Source: DASPJL01 sp035628645
GTDB taxonomy: Bacteria; Bacteroidota; Bacteroidia; Cytophagales; Cyclobacteriaceae
Direction of reading: 5' to 3'
Length of the DNA stretch: 27,519 nucleotides
NCBI GenBank assembly: GCA_035628645.1
Contig: DASPJL010000020.1
Coordinates: 1-27,519, forward strand
Under the pieces are notes generated by a model. That model saw nothing but the letters and a program-made list of their open reading frames with translations, was not told where the DNA came from and made no database searches. A program made the position numbers and the translations under genes. Below, one piece after another: positions 23,104 to 27,519 of the stretch (positions are counted from its first letter, which is position 1; each line of letters begins with the position of its first letter).

Positions 23104-24561
23104 CTAATAACTATCCATTTCAGTGATTTTAATTCTGTTATCATATTGGCGATAAGCTGCAAATAATTTATTTCCGTCCCTAATGAGTACAATATCTCTT
23201 TCTTCTGCTTCACTTGATTTGAGTCGTTGAATAAATTCTTCAACTTTGATGGTATTAGGAATTGGTGCCGGTGTTTGAATTATATTGTAAAATGATTCAT
23301 CGATAAGCGCATTAAACCAGTTTGCATTCATATAGGTGCCTTCGGTAGAACCAACAGGTACACCTGGTTGTATTTGAGGAGAATATGGGGTTCCTGTACC
23401 AGTAGCTGTAGGTAAATGATAATTGTACCCTTTTTTTACTTCCTTATAACTTCCTACAAGAAGACAGTTTGTTCCATTGGGTTGTTTTTCTACATGAATA
23501 AAAGGTTTTCCTTTTGATAGACTTTGGAAAATGTGTCTTTTTTTTTCAACTATTTCTGCTGTATTTCTTTCAGGACTACCTACATTACCCTTATATTCAA
23601 TTAATTGCTTTTGATTAACCACAAAATCAGGAACAATGGCTATTTCATCTCCTGCAACATATTCTAGCTTTTTATATATTTTCTGGCTTTTTAAATCATA
23701 AAAGTAAAATTTGATTTTGTCCGCACCTCTTACAAACCTGACTATTCTCTCATCTGTAAAACAGGAATTGGAAACATCGCCTACACCCGTGCCGGGCAAA
23801 TAATGATAGTTAAAAGTATTATTATTAAGGTTAAAGTGAAAGATTTTTCCGTTTCCAAAATCTCTGTTTTGGATATTGTTGTCAATAACGAAGTAAAATT
23901 GTTTTTCTTCAACATATAGCTTGTTAAAAGCTTTCAAGGTAACAAGAAGTGAACTTTGAGGATTTTTAACTACTCTAAAATCTTCCTTAAGAAATATTTT
24001 TAAAAGTTCTTTTTCAAGAGTAAAGGAATGCTTTTCAAATTGCCTTTCATCAAAGAAACTTAGAAAGCTAACCTTATTTAGTTTCTTATCAATCGCAATA
24101 AAATAGAAAGTGTTATTAACGGAAAAGGTATTGATAATACTTTCATTTTCCCCAACTGTTAAGGGAGGTAATTTATAATGAACGTCTTCTTCATTTTCTT
24201 TTGAAAGAAAGTAGGATGAATAATCGTTTACATATTCATTTTCAGTGTCTTTAAAAAAGAAATAAAACCCTTCTGGTCTGCTCATGCCACCAAGAAACTT
24301 TTTGCTTTCCGCGGTCTTTTCGTCACGTCTGTTCAGAATTTTCTTTTTAAGGATATTTCCTTCTTTGTCAACAAGTAAAAAGTGATAACTTCTTTCGTCT
24401 TTCATAAAAACTCCCCATTCCCCGATGCTGTTGCGTAAAATAGAAAAGTATTTAGGGTTAGACATTTCAATAGGAAAAGTTATCGTATTGCGCTGGCTAA
24501 GTAATGATTCTGAAAATAGGAAGATTAGTGCCAGGGTAATCAGGAACTGATTTAATCTCAT
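23104..24561 (-). CDS. Hypothetical secreted protein inserted between ligase and helicase genes
   Basis: 485 residues, function not recognised. The N-terminus (RLNQFLITLALIFLFSESLLSQ) is a signal peptide, probably cleaved before Gln23. The mature protein is rich in aromatic residues and alternating strand patterns (YHFLLVDKEGNILKKK, GFYFFFKDTENEYV, KIKFYFYDLKSQKIYKK, RDIVLIRDGNKLFAAYRQ), suggesting a beta-propeller or similar all-beta fold. A Gly/Pro/Thr-rich loop (HLPTATGTGTPYSPQIQPG) lies near residue 390. There is no T9SS C-terminal domain or lipobox, so periplasmic location is likely. It is visibly more AT-rich than the ligase and helicase genes on either side. Gaps are 94 bp to the helicase start and 100 bp to the ligase stop. 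Its place in the repair pair looks like an insertion. Confidence 0.8.
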   Translation of the reverse strand: MRLNQFLITLALIFLFSESLLSQRNTITFPIEMSNPKYFSILRNSIGEWGVFMKDERSYHFLLVDKEGNILKKKILNRRDEKTAESKKFLGGMSRPEGFYFFFKDTENEYVNDYSSYFLSKENEEDVHYKLPPLTVGENESIINTFSVNNTFYFIAIDKKLNKVSFLSFFDERQFEKHSFTLEKELLKIFLKEDFRVVKNPQSSLLVTLKAFNKLYVEEKQFYFVIDNNIQNRDFGNGKIFHFNLNNNTFNYHYLPGTGVGDVSNSCFTDERIVRFVRGADKIKFYFYDLKSQKIYKKLEYVAGDEIAIVPDFVVNQKQLIEYKGNVGSPERNTAEIVEKKRHIFQSLSKGKPFIHVEKQPNGTNCLLVGSYKEVKKGYNYHLPTATGTGTPYSPQIQPGVPVGSTEGTYMNANWFNALIDESFYNIIQTPAPIPNTIKVEEFIQRLKSSEAEERDIVLIRDGNKLFAAYRQYDNRIKITEMDSY

Positions 24562-24646
24562 TTTTAAAAAGATGTCATTGGTTTAAAAAATGGGTAAAAA
24601 AACGAATTTAACAATCCCCTTTTCCATTCCAAAATATCTTTTTAAA

Positions 24647-24674
24647 CATTCACTCATCCACTCATCCGCTCATT
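24647..24674. repeat. Octamer tandem repeat overlapping the ligase stop codon
   Basis: Three and a half copies of an 8-bp unit (CATTCACT, CATCCACT, CATCCGCT, CATT) run through the end of the ligase gene. On the coding strand the unit is AGYGRATG. The ligase TGA stop is formed inside it. Because 8 is not a multiple of 3, gain or loss of a unit would change the C-terminal residues. Confidence 0.65.
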
Positions 24675-26254
24675 GTTTTCAATATCCCTTTCAACGTTTC
24701 GATAGTATCTGCTTCTTCCGGTTTTTTGTCTAGTCTCCACCTCAAAATTCTTGGGAACCGCAGCGCTACTCCACTTTTATGCCTTTTTGATTCCTGGATA
24801 CCCTCAAAGCCAATTTCAAAAACCATTTGTGGCTTTACTGTTCTTACGGGGCCAAACTTTTCTACAATATTTCGCTTAACAAAAGTGTCTACTTTCCTTA
24901 ACTCTTCATCGGTTAACCCCGAATAGGCCTTGGCAAAAGGTACCAATTTCTCCTCGTCCCACACAGCAAATGTATAATCGGAATATAGATCGGCGCGCCT
25001 TCCATGGCCTTTTTGAGCATAAACCAATACGCCGTCGATGCTTAACGGATCTATTTTCCATTTCCACCAATACCCTTTTCTTCTGCCTGCTAGATAGGGC
25101 GAATCGAGTTTCTTTAGCATCATTCCTTCGGCATAATATTGCCGGGAATTTAACCATTGTACTTTCAACTCTTCCCAACTTGAAATGGTTAGGGTAGAAG
25201 AGAGCCGAAACATTTGATAAGGCTGTAATTTGGAATAAAGCAATTCGATAAGTTTTCTTCTTTCCAACAGTGGCTTCTCCCGAAAATCTTCATTTTTATA
25301 TTCCAGCACATCGTAAATCATAAAAGCAATGGGTGCGGTTTTAAAAATGTTCTTAGTAAGATTTTTCCTTCCAATCCTTGTTTGCAAAATTCCAAAAGGC
25401 ATCGGACAATCATTTTGGAAAGCCAGGATCTCTCCGTCGAGCACTACATCTTCCAATAGATTTTTTATGATGTGTAATTCGGGAAATTTTTCTGTAATCA
25501 AATCTTCGCCCCTTGACCAGATAAACAATTGGTCTTTTCGCAAAATCAATTGCGCCCGGATTCCATCCCACTTCCACTCGGCCTGCCAGTCCGTCGGATT
25601 TCCTAATTCTTCAGGACTATTTCCAATGGCATAGGCAAGACAAAAAGGATAAGGCCGGGAAAGATCGTCTTTGGCGTTTTCAGCGTGTAAAAGTTCAGCA
25701 AAGGTTATTGATTCAGGAGACCAGTTACCCATCAATCTATGGGCGACTTTGGAAGGATCCATGTTAAGGACTTCAGATAAGGCGCGAATTATTAAATTTT
25801 GCGATATGCCAATTCTAAAAGCGCCGGTGATCAATTTTATAAACACCAGTTTCTCTTTGGCATCCAATTGATTGAAAGCATCAAAGATCTTCTCTTTTTT
25901 CGTAGTATCCGGGTACTGTGCAAGTGAGATTAAAAACCGAATCCACTCGTCCAGGCTTTTGTTTTGGTCGTTTTCGGGATCAGGTAAAAGCAAGGCCGTG
26001 GCTTCAGCAAAATCGCCAACCACCAGATAAGATTCAAAAAAAAGCCATTCGGGAATCCCGGAAAACTCGACGATCCAATTTCGGAGCAAAGTTGTGTTGA
26101 TAATTCTTTTTGGTTTTTTATCCGAGAACAGCGCAAGGACCCATAAAACATCCTGAGGGTTGGCCACCCTGAAATATTCCTCCAGAAGGGCTATTTTTTC
26201 ATTGGTCTTATTGGTTTGATCGAGTGCTGCAAAGAGTAGAGCAAATTCTTTCAA
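24662..26254 (-). CDS. ATP-dependent DNA ligase
   Basis: 530 residues, the length of the bacterial LigB/LigC-like ligases found beside the DEXH helicase. An N-terminal helical DNA-binding domain (1 to about 200; AFRIGISQNLIIRALSEV) precedes the nucleotidyltransferase core. Motif I is EWKWDGIRAQ with the adenylated Lys228; later motifs are LDGEILAF, PIAFMIYDVLEY, EGMMLKKLDSPYLAGRR (motif IV-V region), WWKWKIDPLSIDGVLVYAQKG, and an OB-fold domain ending VALRFPRILRWRLDKKPEEADT (motif VI). These ligases seal nicks in a poorly understood DNA damage response distinct from replication ligase LigA. The ATG at 26254 lies 44 bp after the BrkB stop, so the two may be cotranscribed. The final residues run into an octamer repeat. 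Confidence 0.95.
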   Translation of the reverse strand: MKEFALLFAALDQTNKTNEKIALLEEYFRVANPQDVLWVLALFSDKKPKRIINTTLLRNWIVEFSGIPEWLFFESYLVVGDFAEATALLLPDPENDQNKSLDEWIRFLISLAQYPDTTKKEKIFDAFNQLDAKEKLVFIKLITGAFRIGISQNLIIRALSEVLNMDPSKVAHRLMGNWSPESITFAELLHAENAKDDLSRPYPFCLAYAIGNSPEELGNPTDWQAEWKWDGIRAQLILRKDQLFIWSRGEDLITEKFPELHIIKNLLEDVVLDGEILAFQNDCPMPFGILQTRIGRKNLTKNIFKTAPIAFMIYDVLEYKNEDFREKPLLERRKLIELLYSKLQPYQMFRLSSTLTISSWEELKVQWLNSRQYYAEGMMLKKLDSPYLAGRRKGYWWKWKIDPLSIDGVLVYAQKGHGRRADLYSDYTFAVWDEEKLVPFAKAYSGLTDEELRKVDTFVKRNIVEKFGPVRTVKPQMVFEIGFEGIQESKRHKSGVALRFPRILRWRLDKKPEEADTIETLKGILKTMSG

Positions 26255-26298
26255 AGATGTACATCGTTTTTCCTTCTAACGCATTAAAAAGAAATTTG

Positions 26299-27249
26299 TC
26301 AGCGCACCTTATGCTTCCAGATTCTTTTTTCCGGCGAGGTACTGATTTTGGGATCGTTAACAGGTCTCAAGTGAATGGAAAATTTGTTTGGACGAATAGG
26401 TTTCCCATAGTTTTTAGCGAAAACATAGGTAAACGCGGCCCCTAAAAACAGGATGAAAGAAGAGTAGTTAACCCACACCATAATAATGATAATGGAACCG
26501 GCAGCGCCATAAGTAGATGCAAAATTGCTTTTCCCCAGATAAAATCCAATGAGCAATTCTCCTACGGAAAATAAGATAGCGGTAAAAATGCCGCCAATCA
26601 ACACATCTTTCCAGCGGGATATAGAATCGGTAAGGATCTTGAACATTCCCGAAAACAAAAGTGTCAGGATCACCAGCGATATCGAAATATTAATCATTTT
26701 TAGAAAATAGGAAGAATAGGCGCCAAGCAGGTCCGCTAAAAATTCGCTCAGTACGTTTACCAGGGTGCTTATTACCAGGGTAACGATCAATATAAAACCA
26801 ATTCCTAAAATATAGGCAAACGATAAAAGCCGGTCGAGAATGAATTTGACATATTCTCTTTTAGGTTTAGGTTCGATGTTCCAAATGGTATTTAAAGAAT
26901 GTTTTAATTGGGTGAAAACTCCGGTAGCGCCAAAGAAAAGAGTTATTAAACCAATAACCGTAGCAATTAAAGTATTTGCAGGTTCATAAATATTCTGAAT
27001 GAAACCTTCAACGGCCAAAGCCCCCTGATGTCCCACCAAATGTTCTATCTGACTATAAATCCGACCTTCGACGGCATCTCTTCCAAAAAGCGTCCCTACA
27101 AAAGAGATCACTATTACTAAAAGGGGGGCAATAGAAAAAATGGTATAATAAGAAAGCGCAGCAGCCAATGTGGCACAATTATTTTCCCCAAAAATTTTGA
27201 AAGTTACCCTGATCGTATGCCAAATTTTTAGAGGATTCTTGATAACCAT
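26299..27249 (-). CDS. YihY/BrkB family inner-membrane protein
   Basis: 316 residues from the ATG at 27249. The family N-terminus LKIWHTIRVTFKIFGENNCATLAAALSYYTIFSIAPLLVIVI and the later FFGATGVFTQLKHSLNTIW and YGAAGSIIIIMVWVNYSSFILFLGAAFTYVFAKNYG segments are typical of YihY/BrkB. About six membrane segments are visible. Members are sometimes annotated 'ribonuclease BN', which is not correct for this family; their function is not established. The open frame extends to a TTG at 27306, but the added 19 residues (SNYFYQLKLRKKSNN) are absent from the family and that TTG precedes a TATTTTTA box, so it is more likely a promoter element. This is the first gene of the minus-strand unit with the ligase. 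Confidence 0.9.
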   Translation of the reverse strand: MVIKNPLKIWHTIRVTFKIFGENNCATLAAALSYYTIFSIAPLLVIVISFVGTLFGRDAVEGRIYSQIEHLVGHQGALAVEGFIQNIYEPANTLIATVIGLITLFFGATGVFTQLKHSLNTIWNIEPKPKREYVKFILDRLLSFAYILGIGFILIVTLVISTLVNVLSEFLADLLGAYSSYFLKMINISISLVILTLLFSGMFKILTDSISRWKDVLIGGIFTAILFSVGELLIGFYLGKSNFASTYGAAGSIIIIMVWVNYSSFILFLGAAFTYVFAKNYGKPIRPNKFSIHLRPVNDPKISTSPEKRIWKHKVR

Positions 27250-27343
27250 ATTGTTTGACTTTTTCCGCAGCTTTAATTGGTAAAAATAGTTTGAAATAAT
27301 TTCCAATTATAAAATGTGAATCGGCTAAAATCAAGAAATATTT

Positions 27344-27386
27344 ATTATGTGCTAATGTGATGGTAAGATAATGTGATAAGATGGTA
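27344..27386. repeat. Degenerate ATGTGA short repeats near the right edge
   Basis: TAATGTGAT occurs at 27353-27361 and 27369-27377, with related ATGTGC at 27346 and ATGTGA at 27313. These short ATG-containing repeats upstream of brkB resemble the octamer repeat at the ligase stop and may be the same class of intergenic simple repeat. Confidence 0.5.
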
Positions 27387-27435
27387 ATTGGAAAGATTAT
27401 TATTAAACATTAGACAACTTTATTATCTTTTACCT

Positions 27436-27454
27436 TCATTCATAGAATGAATGA
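27436..27454. other. Inverted repeat TCATTCAT-AGA-ATGAATGA
   Basis: A perfect 8-bp dyad with a 3-base loop is followed on the plus strand by GCTTTTCTC. It could be a weak terminator for a gene beyond the right edge read leftwards or rightwards, or an operator. The rest of 27307-27519 shows no coding frame. Confidence 0.3.
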
Positions 27455-27519
27455 GCTTTTCTCTATTGCAGTTGTTCTGTAAAGCAGGTTGCTCAAAAAG
27501 TACATTAATTATCTGATTA

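Noticed and set aside
27250..27306. TTG-started 19-residue extension of the BrkB/YihY protein
   Set aside because: The conserved family start begins just after the ATG at 27249, and the TTG is better explained as part of an upstream promoter-like element.

Overview
This is a roughly 38-40% G+C (by eye) chromosomal segment of a Bacteroidota bacterium, most likely of the order Cytophagales. The evidence is a type IX secretion (T9SS) C-terminal sorting domain with SprB repeats, a TamL-type lipoprotein Omp85 protein, an S41 peptidase lipoprotein, YwqK/MORN_2 repeats, a LytTR response regulator, a ligase-associated DEXH helicase next to its ATP-dependent ligase, weak ribosome binding sites, and several matches to the Bacteroidota promoter consensus (TTG, about 17-23 bp, TAnnTTTG). 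No rRNA, tRNA or CRISPR array was seen.

Layout. Positions 1-141 hold the end of an insertion sequence (probably IS3 family) whose transposase runs off the left edge. Next comes a spacer with a strictly 10-bp-phased TTAAC array in front of an exported alpha/beta hydrolase (485-1420), then a convergent YjbQ gene and a secreted protein with about 16 MORN_2 repeats (2037-3464). From 3695 to 6719 there is a probable operon: purC, a STAS-domain antagonist, RNase Z and a YhhQ-type queuosine precursor transporter. A TrmH-family RNA methyltransferase and tamL are divergent, with only 18 bp between their starts. hemF and a PAP2 phosphatase follow on the plus strand. On the minus strand are an orphan LytTR response regulator and riboflavin synthase; riboflavin synthase is divergent from pcm.

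The most accessory-looking part is 13940-18970: a long AT-rich leader, a 1194-residue T9SS-exported beta-helix/SprB/triple ricin-lectin protein with a recent internal 495-bp duplication, a strong terminator, and a small acidic orphan protein ending in FWFW. The right third (19023-27249) is all minus strand. It holds an S41 peptidase lipoprotein whose leader can form two adjacent hairpins, one containing the start codon, and a probable transcription unit BrkB/YihY - ATP-dependent DNA ligase - unknown secreted protein - ligase-associated helicase.

Most genes are housekeeping (purine, haem, riboflavin, tRNA/rRNA modification, outer-membrane assembly, DNA repair). I did not find a clear-cut new multi-gene defence or biosynthetic system. 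The least explained signals are regulatory DNA structures (the TTAAC array, phased TTCGAC repeats, the ribE/pcm inverted repeat, the S41 leader), the duplicated lectin modules, the FWFW peptide, and the unknown exported protein that splits the ligase-helicase pair.
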